Position numbers and translations under genes: made by a program | Notes under the pieces: generated by a model | The model's input: only the letters and a program-made list of their open reading frames with translations | Told to the model about the DNA's origin: nothing | The model's database searches: none | Assembly: GCA_029880585.1 (NCBI GenBank) | Contig: JAOUOC010000004.1 | Span: forward strand, 1-43,428 | Source of the DNA: Gammaproteobacteria bacterium | GTDB lineage: Bacteria > Pseudomonadota > Gammaproteobacteria > Enterobacterales > Kangiellaceae | DNA: 43,428 nt | Direction: 5' to 3' | Part shown: positions 30,179 to 40,127 of the stretch, piece by piece | How positions within the stretch are numbered: the stretch's first letter is position 1 | How the letters are laid out: every line of letters begins with the position of its first letter

Positions 30179-31460
30179 TTACTTTTTCTCTGTCAATAGC
30201 TTTGTGGCCTATGTCATCTCTATAATAAACATCTTGCCAACGGATTGAGTTAATGCGCTCATAGGCCAGCATTTGAGCTTCACCTACGGACTTGCCTAGA
30301 CCGACAACACAAAGCACCCTGCCTCCAGCGGTCACAATTTCATCACCGTCAATAGACGTTCCGGCGTGAAACACCTTGGTGTTCGGCATTTCACTTTCCA
30401 ATCCTGAAATCACATTGCCCTTGGCATAACTATCGGGATATCCGCCGGCTGCCATCACAATGCCAACGGTTTTTCTTTCATCCCATTCAACACTTTGCTG
30501 ATCCAGATTGCCCTCAATAGCAGACAAGCATAACTCGACCAGATCTGATTTTAATCTCACCATAATTGGCTGAGTTTCGGGGTCACCAAAACGACAGTTA
30601 TATTCAAGCACTTTTGGGGTACCGTCTGCTGTCACCATAATCCCGGCATACAAAAAGCCGGTATATGGATAGCCTTCTTCTTTCATGCCTTTAACGGTTG
30701 GAATGATCACCTGCTGCATAATTTTGTCATGCATTTCTTCTGTAACCACAGGCGCTGGAGAATAGGCACCCATGCCACCAGTATTTGGACCTTTGTCACC
30801 ATTATCTCTGGCTTTGTGATCCTGCGAGGTTGCCAGTGGAAGAATGTTTTTACCATCTACCATCACGATAAAGCTGGCTTCTTCACCCTGCAAAAACTCC
30901 TCAACAACCACACGATGTCCGGCATCACCAAACTTGTTACCGGCCAGCATATCATCAATTGCCGCAAAGGCTTCTTCCTTTGTTTTGGCAATGATCACGC
31001 CTTTACCCGCTGCCAGACCATCTGCTTTTACAACAATGGGAACACCCATTTTTTCCACATAATCCCTGGCTTGTTGAATATCGGTAAAATTACCGTAAGC
31101 TGCAGTAGGAATATTATGACGAGCAAGAAAATCTTTGGCGAAAGCTTTTGAGCCTTCCAGTTGAGCTGATCCTTTTGAGGGGCCAAAACATTTCAAACCA
31201 TGTTGTTGAAACAAGTCAACCACGCCCAAACACAAAGGTGCTTCCGGGCCTACAATAGTTAAATCAATTTGCTTTTCTTTGGCAAAATTGAGCAATCCCT
31301 CAATATCTTCAGCAGCTATCGAAACATTTTCAATATCAGGCTCCAAAGCAGTTCCGGCATTACCTGGCGCTACATAAACAGTTTCAACATTTTCTGATTC
31401 TGCTGCTTTCCAGGCTAAAGCATGTTCTCGACCACCGCCGCCAATTACCAAAACTTTCAT
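30171..31460 (-). CDS. purD: Phosphoribosylamine--glycine ligase
   Basis: MKVLVIGGGGREHALAWK, KADGLAAGKGVIIAKT, GPNTGGMGAYSPAP; start at internal ATG. Confidence 0.96.
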   Translation of the reverse strand: MKVLVIGGGGREHALAWKAAESENVETVYVAPGNAGTALEPDIENVSIAAEDIEGLLNFAKEKQIDLTIVGPEAPLCLGVVDLFQQHGLKCFGPSKGSAQLEGSKAFAKDFLARHNIPTAAYGNFTDIQQARDYVEKMGVPIVVKADGLAAGKGVIIAKTKEEAFAAIDDMLAGNKFGDAGHRVVVEEFLQGEEASFIVMVDGKNILPLATSQDHKARDNGDKGPNTGGMGAYSPAPVVTEEMHDKIMQQVIIPTVKGMKEEGYPYTGFLYAGIMVTADGTPKVLEYNCRFGDPETQPIMVRLKSDLVELCLSAIEGNLDQQSVEWDERKTVGIVMAAGGYPDSYAKGNVISGLESEMPNTKVFHAGTSIDGDEIVTAGGRVLCVVGLGKSVGEAQMLAYERINSIRWQDVYYRDDIGHKAIDREKVIN

Positions 31461-31520
31461 TTGAACCACTTTTTAATTGAAGTCATAAAAGAGAATTTTA
31501 GCCTGAATACAGGTTGGGAT

Positions 31521-31549
31521 AAAGGGCTCATTGTCCTAATGAGCCCTTT
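31521..31549. terminator. Perfect 12-bp stem hairpin, possibly bidirectional terminator
   Basis: AAAGGGCTCATT-GTCCT-AATGAGCCCTTT; followed by T-rich TTTCTTT on + and by only TTT of the stem then ATCCC on -. Confidence 0.75.
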
Positions 31550-31554
31550 TTTCT

Positions 31555-32106
31555 TTAAAAACTGAAAGAGACACCTATACCATAACCATCATCACCAAAA
31601 TCATTGGTTTTATATTCGGCATACATGCCAACATCATCAGACATTTTATGGCGAATACCTAACACCAATTCAGTTGCCGAACTCACAACATTCATATGAT
31701 TCAACTCGGTATAAAATTGAGAATTCTCGCTATATTGATTTCGATAACCAAGTCCCAATTGATAACCATCGTCTCCACCACTGCCAAATGGTGTATCCAC
31801 CTCAATATCAAGATAGGAAACAGTTCCATAAGTGACACTATTGTCTCCCTGACTAAATTTATATCCAACACCAAATAAAGTCGTATTAAGATCGATATCA
31901 AATCCAAAAATCGTTTCACTTACTGATTCGTAAGAACCGGTCAAAAAAGTGTTTTCATTGAGTTCTGAATTAAATCTTAATGTATAACCGTCTGCAAAAT
32001 CATAATCCACAAACCCGGCTTCAAAAAAATTAAAAGAAGGTTCTTCAGCAGCCACCGAAAACACCGTCATACTTGCTATTAGTCCAGCTGTGATTAGTTG
32101 TTTCAT
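31555..32106 (-). CDS. Small outer-membrane beta-barrel protein
   Basis: 183 aa; signal peptide (SMTVFSVAAEE), alternating amphipathic strands, terminal aromatic FSF. Confidence 0.7.
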   Translation of the reverse strand: MKQLITAGLIASMTVFSVAAEEPSFNFFEAGFVDYDFADGYTLRFNSELNENTFLTGSYESVSETIFGFDIDLNTTLFGVGYKFSQGDNSVTYGTVSYLDIEVDTPFGSGGDDGYQLGLGYRNQYSENSQFYTELNHMNVVSSATELVLGIRHKMSDDVGMYAEYKTNDFGDDGYGIGVSFSF

Positions 32107-32230
32107 TTCTATCTCCTTGTAAACAGTAATGCAATGATGTCCATTGCATCGGTTATTTTATAGAAGTAAAATGAATATAACCTGAACAGGTCAGACCATC
32201 AAAAATAAATACCTAATTTTAAAACCTGAA

Positions 32231-33799
32231 CTAATGCTTGAAATGTCGCATTCCGGTAAAGACCATTGCCATTCCATGTTCATCAGCGGCATCAATGACC
32301 TCCTGATCTCTCATGGATCCACCTGGCTGAATAATAGCGCTGATACCTGCACTGGCTGCTGCATCAATACCATCCCTGAAAGGAAAAAAAGCATCAGATG
32401 CCATGACAGAACCTTTTACTTCAAGCCCTTCATCTTCGGCTTTGATTCCAGCAATTTTGGCACTATAAACCCGGCTCATTTGCCCAGCGCCTACACCAAT
32501 AGTCTGAAGATTTTTAGCATAGACAATAGCATTTGATTTCACTGATTTAGCCACTTTCCAACAAAATAGTAAATCATCTATTTGTTGTTTGGAGGGTTTT
32601 ACTTTACTGACAATCTTTAGATCTTTTTCGGTGATCACACCAAGATCCTTATCCTGAACCAGCAAACCTCCATTAACTTTTTTATAATCCCAACTGGCAA
32701 TTGATTCTTGCCATTGACCGCAACTGAGTAATCGCACATTAGCCTTTTGGGACACAACAATTTTGGCTCTTTCGGAAACTGATGGCGCTATAATTACTTC
32801 GACAAATTGCTGGTCAATAATTGCCTTGGCTGTTTCAGGATCAAGTTCTCTATTAAAAGCAATGATGCCGCCAAAAGCAGACGTTGGATCGGTTTGAAAC
32901 GCTCGCTGATAAGCATTCAAAATATTATCACTCACCGCGACGCCACAAGGATTAGCATGCTTAACAATGACACAGGCTGGCTCATCAAACTGTTTAACAC
33001 ATTCCAATGCCGCATCAGTATCTGCCACATTATTAAAAGACAATTCCTTTCCCTGAAGTTGAACAGCAGTGGAAACTGATGCCTCAACGGGATTATGCTC
33101 AACATAAAAAGCCGCAGCCTGATGAGGGTTTTCACCATATCTCATGGTTTGCTGTTTCTTGTACTGAACAGAGTAAGTTTGTGGGAATTCTTCTACACCA
33201 TCCTGAGCTTCTGATCTTGCGGTCAGATAATTAGAGATGGCGGCGTCGTATCTGGCTGTATGAGAAAAAGTTTTGCTTGCCAAATGATACCTTAGCGCCA
33301 GATCAGTACCACCTGAATTTTTCAATTGATCAACAATTTCCGCGTAATCATCCGGATCAACAACCACGGCCACATCATTATGATTTTTGGCAGCAGCTCT
33401 TAACATGGTTGGACCGCCAATATCAATATTCTCTATCGCATCTTCACGCTTACAATCAGGATTGGTCACCGTTGCTTCAAAGGGATATAAATTAACCACC
33501 AGCAAATCTATCGGCTTGATGTCATGTTGTGCCATGATCTCATCATCCTGACCTCGCCTTGCCAACAGACCACCATGAATTTTAGGGTGTAAGGTTTTTA
33601 TCCGACCATCCATCATCTCCGGAAAACCGGTATAACTGGAAACTTCAATAACTGGCAATTGGTTATCTGACAAAAGCTTTGCCGTTCCACCTGTTGACAA
33701 AATTTCAATTCCCAATATATTGAGTTGAGTCGCAAAATCAACTATTCCGGTTTTGTCTGAAACGCTGATCAATGCTCTTTTAACTGGTTTGGTACTCAT
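32231..33799 (-). CDS. purH: Bifunctional AICAR formyltransferase/IMP cyclohydrolase
   Basis: 522 aa; [59 protein letters not shown]. Confidence 0.97.
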   Translation of the reverse strand: MSTKPVKRALISVSDKTGIVDFATQLNILGIEILSTGGTAKLLSDNQLPVIEVSSYTGFPEMMDGRIKTLHPKIHGGLLARRGQDDEIMAQHDIKPIDLLVVNLYPFEATVTNPDCKREDAIENIDIGGPTMLRAAAKNHNDVAVVVDPDDYAEIVDQLKNSGGTDLALRYHLASKTFSHTARYDAAISNYLTARSEAQDGVEEFPQTYSVQYKKQQTMRYGENPHQAAAFYVEHNPVEASVSTAVQLQGKELSFNNVADTDAALECVKQFDEPACVIVKHANPCGVAVSDNILNAYQRAFQTDPTSAFGGIIAFNRELDPETAKAIIDQQFVEVIIAPSVSERAKIVVSQKANVRLLSCGQWQESIASWDYKKVNGGLLVQDKDLGVITEKDLKIVSKVKPSKQQIDDLLFCWKVAKSVKSNAIVYAKNLQTIGVGAGQMSRVYSAKIAGIKAEDEGLEVKGSVMASDAFFPFRDGIDAAASAGISAIIQPGGSMRDQEVIDAADEHGMAMVFTGMRHFKH

Positions 33800-33849
33800 A
33801 TGCTTGCCCTACACTATTAACTCAAAAATCCTGATTGCCACACTTCAAA

Positions 33850-33872
33850 TAGAAAACGGGCTTAAAGCCCGC
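33850..33872 (-). terminator. Rho-independent terminator after fis
   Basis: Minus strand GCGGGCTTTAAGCCCGTTTTCT just downstream of the fis stop. Confidence 0.7.
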
Positions 33873-33894
33873 TTTATTGTTCAATATTTTTACT

Positions 33895-34188
33895 CTAGTT
33901 TAAACCATAAATTTTCAGTTTCTTTCTCAAGGTACCACGATTAAGACCTAATACCTTGGCTGCTCTGGTCTGGTTTCCATTGGTGTAATCCATGATTGAC
34001 TCCATCAATGGCGCTTCCACTTCTGCCAAAACCATTTCGTAAATGTCGCTTGGTTGTTCATCGCCCAACTGAGCAAAATAATTTTTCATTGCCAACTCGA
34101 CACTTTCTCTTAAAGTGTTTTGTTGATTGCCTGTATCAAGCATTGAATTTTCTTTCTGTTCTGACATACTCATACTATCTAGATTCAT
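33895..34188 (-). CDS. fis: DNA-binding protein Fis
   Basis: 97 aa; [27 protein letters not shown]; downstream of dusB. Confidence 0.95.
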   Translation of the reverse strand: MNLDSMSMSEQKENSMLDTGNQQNTLRESVELAMKNYFAQLGDEQPSDIYEMVLAEVEAPLMESIMDYTNGNQTRAAKVLGLNRGTLRKKLKIYGLN

Positions 34189-34200
34189 ACCAATGGTGCC

Positions 34201-35211
34201 CTATAAACTATCTAATTGTTGAAAATAAATTTTCAAAAAATCATGCTGCTGGTGAGCTGAATCGATTTGATTAAAGCGTGACATTACATCACTATCTTCA
34301 TCAATTGCCTTTAAATACCAGCTAGTATGCTTTCTTGCGATCCTAACACCCTGTACCTCTCCATAAAATTGATGTAGCTCACTTAAATGAGAAATAAGCA
34401 CTTCAGCAATCTCATTTTTTGAAGCAGGTAGCAATTTTTGACCTGTTTGCAAAAAATGATCAATTTCACGAAAAATCCAGGGATTTCCCTGAGCAGCTCT
34501 ACCAATCATTAATCCATCAGCATTGGTATAAGCCAAAACCTCTTTAGCCTTTTCAGGCGTATCAATATCACCGTTAGCAATTACAGGAATAGAAACATTG
34601 GCCTTTACATTGGCAATAGTTTCATACTCTGCTTCACCTTGATATTTACACGCTCTGGTTCGGCCATGTACTGCCAAAGATTGAATACCGTTACCTTCAG
34701 CAATTTTTGCAATCTCGATTGCATTTCTATTGTTCTTGTCCCAACCTGTTCTTATCTTTAAGGTAACCGGAACATCAACAGCTTTGACCACAGCATTAAG
34801 AATATCGTTCACCAATTGCGGGTCTTTCAACAACGCAGAGCCTGCCGCCTTACGGCATACCTTCTTCGCTGGACAACCCATGTTGATGTCGATAACCTGA
34901 GCGCCTTGAGACACATTATACTTCGCTGCCTCAGCCATCATTTCAGGTTCTGAACCTGCAATCTGAACCACTCTTAAACCGGGTTCATTATCATGGCGTA
35001 AGCGCAAACGACTTTTACGTGACTGTCTCAATTCAGGATTGGAACTCACCATTTCCCCAACAACGACACCTGCTCCCAACGATTTACAAAGTCTTCTAAA
35101 TGGAAGATCTGTCACGCCAGCCATGGGGGCAAGAAACAGGTTATTGTCTAAGGAATAATTACCGATCCTCATAATTTGAACACTCATCTCTGAAGCTTGA
35201 TCAGAAAACAT
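34201..35211 (-). CDS. dusB: tRNA-dihydrouridine synthase B
   Basis: LAPMAGVTDLPFRRLCKSLGAG, INMGCPAKKVCRKAAGSALL, ANGDIDTPEKA, MIGRAAQGNPWIFREI; an internal start is possible. Confidence 0.95.
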   Translation of the reverse strand: MFSDQASEMSVQIMRIGNYSLDNNLFLAPMAGVTDLPFRRLCKSLGAGVVVGEMVSSNPELRQSRKSRLRLRHDNEPGLRVVQIAGSEPEMMAEAAKYNVSQGAQVIDINMGCPAKKVCRKAAGSALLKDPQLVNDILNAVVKAVDVPVTLKIRTGWDKNNRNAIEIAKIAEGNGIQSLAVHGRTRACKYQGEAEYETIANVKANVSIPVIANGDIDTPEKAKEVLAYTNADGLMIGRAAQGNPWIFREIDHFLQTGQKLLPASKNEIAEVLISHLSELHQFYGEVQGVRIARKHTSWYLKAIDEDSDVMSRFNQIDSAHQQHDFLKIYFQQLDSL

Positions 35212-35332
35212 CAGATCTGATTGGTCAAAGAAAAGCCAGATTTTACACTGTTTAAAAGCGGATTAAAATCACAAGAGCAAATATTTTTATATTTTTAAGT
35301 TAGGAAAAATGCATTTCAAATTAAAAACGAAT

Positions 35333-36763
35333 CTAATTGAATATAAACTCAAATCCCAAAGCATCAGGGTGAGGCAATTCTGTCTCAAAACTGATATGAA
35401 CTTCGGCGTCAGCAGGCATCAGCTCATTCACTTTTTCAGGAAAATAATCTTTCACGGCAAATTGCTTCTCTGCCACCTGATCGCCTTGCGAATTACTAAA
35501 CCTGATCAAGATCTGCGGATAAGGCTGGTCAAATTCTGCTTCGTTGGTAAGTAGCATCTGAATTGACAGGTAACCCTCTTTCTCTTCCGAAGGAGAAACG
35601 ATCCGTTGTCTTAAGCGAATTTTACTAACATCTCGTCTTGCTTCTAACTGGCAATCTAAATAGCTGCAAACTTTTTGAGTAAATTCACCCCAGTTTTCAT
35701 CCCAGGCCAATGTTTGACGATTTGTCCAAAATTTATAGCCAGCAAAAGCCAGTTGCGACAAAATGACAATAAAGATCAACCAGTTTCTGAATGTTCTTTT
35801 GTTAGGCTGAACAATCTCATCAAACTCTTCCAAAGGATCAGGGGCGACATCAACGGCTTTTAAAATTTCTTCGCGACTTTTTGGTTTTTCGCTTTCTTTC
35901 TTACTCGCTTCAAGCAAACGCTTAAGCTCTTCATCTTCTTCTGGTTTTTCAGGTATCTCTTCAACAGCCTCTTCTTGTGCCTCCTCATCTTGTGAGACTG
36001 CATCTTGATCATCTTTTGCTTCACTTTCTACTGCGGTTTCATCTTCTTCAGATGTCGTTATCGATTCTGCCTCAGAAGCAGATGCCTGAATAACATCCTC
36101 AATATCTAATTGCTCTTCTGAAATTTCTAGATTTTTGGAGGTATCAGTTTCAACTTCAGAGGCTTTGTTGACTGACAATGCTTCATCAACTTCTGATGAT
36201 TCATCTTCAGAAGGCTGAACGGCTTCTTCTTGCTTTATTTTTTCAACAGGCTGCGCAACTTCGTTCCCATCCAAATCAATATCATTTGGATCAATATCAT
36301 TAATATCAATTTCAAAGGTAGGTTCTTTTCTTGAAGAATTAACATCATTTTCCAATGGAACAGATTCTTCCGTTTCAGTTTCTATCGACTTTCCTTGAAA
36401 CTCTTCTTGTGGCTCATCTTTTACTTCTGCAACTAAATCCTTTTTATCCTCCGGCAACACCAAATCACCGGTTTCAGGGTCAAATTCAAATTCATCTTGC
36501 TCTTTCTGAATTTCTGAATTTTCTATAACCTCAAAAGTGTTATTTACAGATGCGTTGCTTTTGGAATCTTGCGAATCTTCCTGCGCAGCCTCTTCCAAAA
36601 CTTCCTTCACTTCTTTGGGCTGGAGTAAATAATCTGAAGCCTGAAAAATTGCCAAACAAGCACCGCAGCGAGCCTTTCCCTGAGCACGAGATAAAATTTC
36701 CAGAGTTATTCTGAATGCACTTTTACAATGAGGGCAACGTGTGTAGTGAGCCTTGTTTTCCAC
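35333..36763 (-). CDS. Zinc-ribbon (MJ0042-type) and DUF3426 membrane protein
   Basis: CPHCKSAF...CGACLAIF zinc ribbon; long acidic linker; one TM; DUF3426-like C-terminus; between dusB and prmA. Confidence 0.85.
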   Translation of the reverse strand: MENKAHYTRCPHCKSAFRITLEILSRAQGKARCGACLAIFQASDYLLQPKEVKEVLEEAAQEDSQDSKSNASVNNTFEVIENSEIQKEQDEFEFDPETGDLVLPEDKKDLVAEVKDEPQEEFQGKSIETETEESVPLENDVNSSRKEPTFEIDINDIDPNDIDLDGNEVAQPVEKIKQEEAVQPSEDESSEVDEALSVNKASEVETDTSKNLEISEEQLDIEDVIQASASEAESITTSEEDETAVESEAKDDQDAVSQDEEAQEEAVEEIPEKPEEDEELKRLLEASKKESEKPKSREEILKAVDVAPDPLEEFDEIVQPNKRTFRNWLIFIVILSQLAFAGYKFWTNRQTLAWDENWGEFTQKVCSYLDCQLEARRDVSKIRLRQRIVSPSEEKEGYLSIQMLLTNEAEFDQPYPQILIRFSNSQGDQVAEKQFAVKDYFPEKVNELMPADAEVHISFETELPHPDALGFEFIFN

Positions 36764-36774
36764 TCGAAAAGTTC

Positions 36775-37665
36775 CTAGTTATTTACTTTAATGCCTGTTA
36801 AACGAGCCCATTCATTTTGAAATACTGGCTCTTCCATCTGAAAGCGCTGTTGATAAATTGCTATTAGCTCATCAGATTGAGTCGTCAACAAACCGGATAG
36901 CGCAATTCTACCATGAGGTTTACACAGATCGTAAATTTCTTGTATCAAATTCCTCAGCGGCTCTGCCAATATATTAGCCAATAAAATATCTGCTTGAGAT
37001 TTTTCTTTCAATATTTCCGGCATGCCAACAAGCAAACGCTCATCAGCCACATTATTTCTTTCAGCATTATCTTTTGTTGCCAGAATAGCTTGCGGGTCAA
37101 TATCCACTGCATAAACTTTTTTCGCACCCAACTTCAGAGCCGCAATTGCCAGTATCCCTGAACCACATCCATAATCAATTACAACCTTATCATTTACATC
37201 AGCAGCATCCAGCCATTTTAAACATAGTGCAGTTGTGGGGTGAGTTCCTGTACCAAATGCCAATCCGGGATCGAGCAATATATTTACTGCATTTTCATCA
37301 ACCACTGGCTTCCAACTTGGGCAGATCCATAATCGATCTCCAAAACACATGGGCTCAAATCTGTCCATCCATTCCCTTTCCCAATCCTTATCCTCGAGAA
37401 TTTCAAATTCGCCGACCTGACTATGCTCGGATAAAGCCGCTAATTTCCATTGTTCCAAGACTTCATTTGTATCGACATCAGCTTCAAACAATGCCTGAAT
37501 CACAACATTTTCCCACAATGGGGTTTCTCCAGGAGCAGGCTCTAAAATGGGTTGATCTTCTGCATCCATAAAGGTGACCGACAAAGCACCAATATCCATT
37601 AGGACATCACTGGTTTCTTCTGCATATTGTTTGGTTGTTTGTAATCTTAATTGTAACCAGGGCAT
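36775..37665 (-). CDS. prmA: Ribosomal protein L11 methyltransferase
   Basis: MPWLQLRLQTTKQYAEETSDVLMDIGALSVTFMDAED, LDPGLAFGTGTHPTTALCL, VIDYGCGSGILAIAALKLGA. Confidence 0.96.
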   Translation of the reverse strand: MPWLQLRLQTTKQYAEETSDVLMDIGALSVTFMDAEDQPILEPAPGETPLWENVVIQALFEADVDTNEVLEQWKLAALSEHSQVGEFEILEDKDWEREWMDRFEPMCFGDRLWICPSWKPVVDENAVNILLDPGLAFGTGTHPTTALCLKWLDAADVNDKVVIDYGCGSGILAIAALKLGAKKVYAVDIDPQAILATKDNAERNNVADERLLVGMPEILKEKSQADILLANILAEPLRNLIQEIYDLCKPHGRIALSGLLTTQSDELIAIYQQRFQMEEPVFQNEWARLTGIKVNN

Positions 37666-37809
37666 TGTTTCTCTCATCAATTAAACAGGCGCTAGTTTAA
37701 CGGTTTTGTAATTTACTGGCTATCTTTCACCTTTCAATAAACATTTCCCATTGAACTTTTTTCACATAAAATGCTCCAAAACAACCTAAAACAAAATAAA
37801 GGAATTACT

Positions 37810-38397
37810 ATGCTAATAAAAAACATTATCTCCTTTCTATTAATACTTGTTGTGTCACTTTCGACCTTTGCTATAGCAGAGGAAAACAGCGAAGAAAATA
37901 ACGATTTGTCGAAACCCTATTTAATTACTGTAATGATTGGAGATTCCAATGCAGACTTTAACGCAGTTAGCAAATCCTTTAGTAATTTATCTTTCGGTGG
38001 CGAGTTTACCTATTTTTTTAAACCACAATATGGCGTTAAATTTGGTGGCATGTCATCCAATGATTTATTTCCCGGATTATTTGGTAGCCAATCATACTAT
38101 GCCGATTCGAAATATCTGGCATTTACAGCAAACACCCAGAGCAATGGTCTGTTTGGCTTTGGCTCATTAGGCTATGCTAAAACTGATGAGACTCTCGAAG
38201 ATCCGGTAACATGCGCCTTACTAGTTTTCTGTCTAAATGAGCCTGTTGCTCATACTTCATCGAGTGGGCTTTACTGGGAAATTGGTACTGGATGGAATCT
38301 GGGAAGTCGCTTTGAAATGGCATTGAGTTATAGTCAAATCAGTGCTGAAATGGCTGATCTCTCCAACACCTATTTAAAAATGAGTTATCGTTTTTAA
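37810..38397 (+). CDS. Outer-membrane beta-barrel protein (paralog 1)
   Basis: MLIKNIISFLLILVVSLSTFAIAEE signal peptide; amphipathic strands; ends MSYRF; paralogous to 38557-39123. Confidence 0.7.
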   Translation: MLIKNIISFLLILVVSLSTFAIAEENSEENNDLSKPYLITVMIGDSNADFNAVSKSFSNLSFGGEFTYFFKPQYGVKFGGMSSNDLFPGLFGSQSYYADSKYLAFTANTQSNGLFGFGSLGYAKTDETLEDPVTCALLVFCLNEPVAHTSSSGLYWEIGTGWNLGSRFEMALSYSQISAEMADLSNTYLKMSYRF

Positions 38398-38431
38398 CGT
38401 TTTTTCTTTTTGTTTCAACTCCTAACTATCA

Positions 38432-38468
38432 CCAGCGATTATTATTGCCCTAATCGCTGGGTTTTGTT
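38432..38468 (+). terminator. Rho-independent terminator between OMP paralogs
   Basis: CCAGCGATTA-TTATTGCCC-TAATCGCTGG-GTTTTGTT, 10-bp perfect stem. Confidence 0.75.
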
Positions 38469-38490
38469 GATTTGTTCAGGAAAAATCTGT

Positions 38491-38519
38491 TTGTATTACT
38501 ATTCTTTCAGGCATATAAT
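38491..38519 (+). promoter_or_regulatory. Putative sigma-70 promoter for OMP paralog 2
   Basis: TTGTAT-N17-TATAAT, 37 bp upstream of the ATG at 38557. Confidence 0.5.
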
Positions 38520-38556
38520 GCTCAAAATATGACCAGTAAATCTGGAAGGAGTTGAT

Positions 38557-39123
38557 ATGCTTATCTACAAGCTTGGCAAACTGCTTTTAATGTTTACTTT
38601 GGCTCTCTCGTTGGCTGTTCAGGCTGAAGAAACTTCAAATCAAGACAATTTTTTCTGGCAGCATTATTTATCCGCGATAACGGGAAGCTCTGATGCTGAC
38701 ACGGCTGGAGAATCTTTCAGCAATGATTATTCAGGCATTGAATATACTTATTATTATTCCCAACAATATGGCGTTAAGTTTGGCTCTGTAAACTCTTCTT
38801 CAGCATTTGATTTCTCTACTTTCCTGACTTATGAAGCCGATTCATTTTATCTGGCTTTTACAGCTAAAACCAATGGCGATAACGTTTATGGTTTTGGTTC
38901 AATAGGTTTCGCAAATACTAGTGAATCATTAGAAGATCCTTTTGCCTGTATATTCTGTGTGACAAACCCGCCTGTTCGCAAATCATCAAGTGGAATCTAT
39001 TGGGATATCGGGGTTGGATGGCAGGTTTCAAGAAAATGGGATATGGCATTAGGGTACAGTCAAATTCCGGCAGATATTGCTGACCTTACCAATTCCTATT
39101 TGATGGTAACTTATCGATTTTAA
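38557..39123 (+). CDS. Outer-membrane beta-barrel protein (paralog 2)
   Basis: 188 aa; signal peptide; shares QYGVKFG, YLAFTA, GFGS, LEDP, SSG[LI]YW[ED]IG and MAL[SG]YSQI with paralog 1. Confidence 0.7.
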   Translation: MLIYKLGKLLLMFTLALSLAVQAEETSNQDNFFWQHYLSAITGSSDADTAGESFSNDYSGIEYTYYYSQQYGVKFGSVNSSSAFDFSTFLTYEADSFYLAFTAKTNGDNVYGFGSIGFANTSESLEDPFACIFCVTNPPVRKSSSGIYWDIGVGWQVSRKWDMALGYSQIPADIADLTNSYLMVTYRF

Positions 39124-39132
39124 CAATTATTT

Positions 39133-39648
39133 TTATTTCAGCACCAAACTCTCGCCAGTGGTTAAATCAAATAAAAACTGCTGGCTTTGGGCTTCTCTCT
39201 CCACACCATCAAAATCATTGTAATACATTTCATAAATCAGCTGATTATTTTGCCAACCAACAATGGATACATCATGTGGATATTCAGCGATGACTTTTTG
39301 CTGAATTTCGCCCGAGAAATTTAACAAACTGGGCAAATCGACAACGGTCAAACCGGGATGTCCTTCACTGGCGGACACAAAGGCAAAGGTTTTCTCATCG
39401 GGTGACAATTGAATATCGGTAATATAAAACTCGGTCATAGGTTGTCTGTCATAAGGCAATTGTATAGCGGGCATACCAGGCCCCGGGAAATACAACCAGA
39501 TGACACTTTGTTCTGAGTTAATAGCACACAGCTCTTCTTTATTTTGATGAAATGACAGGCATTTTATTTCACTATTAAGTGATAATTCTTCAGCATAAGT
39601 TGAAAAACTGCTAACAATTGCGAGTATGACAAACGCGACTCTTTTCAA
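39133..39648 (-). CDS. Hypothetical secreted protein, WD40/TolB-like segment
   Basis: 171 aa; signal peptide; ITDIQLSPDEKTFAFVSASEGHPGLTVVDL. Confidence 0.5.
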   Translation of the reverse strand: MKRVAFVILAIVSSFSTYAEELSLNSEIKCLSFHQNKEELCAINSEQSVIWLYFPGPGMPAIQLPYDRQPMTEFYITDIQLSPDEKTFAFVSASEGHPGLTVVDLPSLLNFSGEIQQKVIAEYPHDVSIVGWQNNQLIYEMYYNDFDGVEREAQSQQFLFDLTTGESLVLK

Positions 39649-39649
39649 A

Positions 39650-39931
39650 TTAAGCTCTCATTAATAAAAAGATAAATACGGCCAACAAAACCTGAAATTC
39701 GTTTAGCAACCAATATCCGATTCTTGTACCGAATGATTGACCCATTTTTTTCAAATCACCCATTCTAGTGAAAATTCTGCCCTGTGGAATCAATAATAAT
39801 GCCATCATCATCATGCCTTTGTATTTTTTTGCCTCTTCCAAACTGCCTAAAAAGTTGTCGGCTGCCAGAATTAAAGACAGGATTAATAATAAAATGATGA
39901 TTGATGAAACGTGGGAGTCTAGGTTTTTCAT
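39650..39931 (-). CDS. Small integral membrane protein
   Basis: MKNLDSHVSSIIILLLILSLILAADNF...; about 3 TMs; resembles cytochrome-oxidase-subunit-IV-like small proteins only loosely. Confidence 0.45.
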   Translation of the reverse strand: MKNLDSHVSSIIILLLILSLILAADNFLGSLEEAKKYKGMMMMALLLIPQGRIFTRMGDLKKMGQSFGTRIGYWLLNEFQVLLAVFIFLLMRA

Positions 39932-40127
39932 AATACTCCTATGTAGGAGAAACAAATAATTCTTTTATGTAATCCTAACTGAAACACCAATATGGTCTCA
40001 ATCTTTTTTTTAACTGTTTGAATTTTTTGGCTACCAGCATCATCCGAAATGACAATGTCTACTGTATCTAAAACTGATATACTCAATCAAATTAAAAATA
40101 TAAATAAAGCAAAATATGGAGATTCAA

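Noticed and set aside
30729-31151. 140-aa plus-strand ORF inside purD
   Set aside because: Antisense shadow ORF of a highly conserved gene.
37146-37571. 141-aa plus-strand ORF inside prmA
   Set aside because: Antisense to prmA; composition reflects the opposite strand's codon usage.
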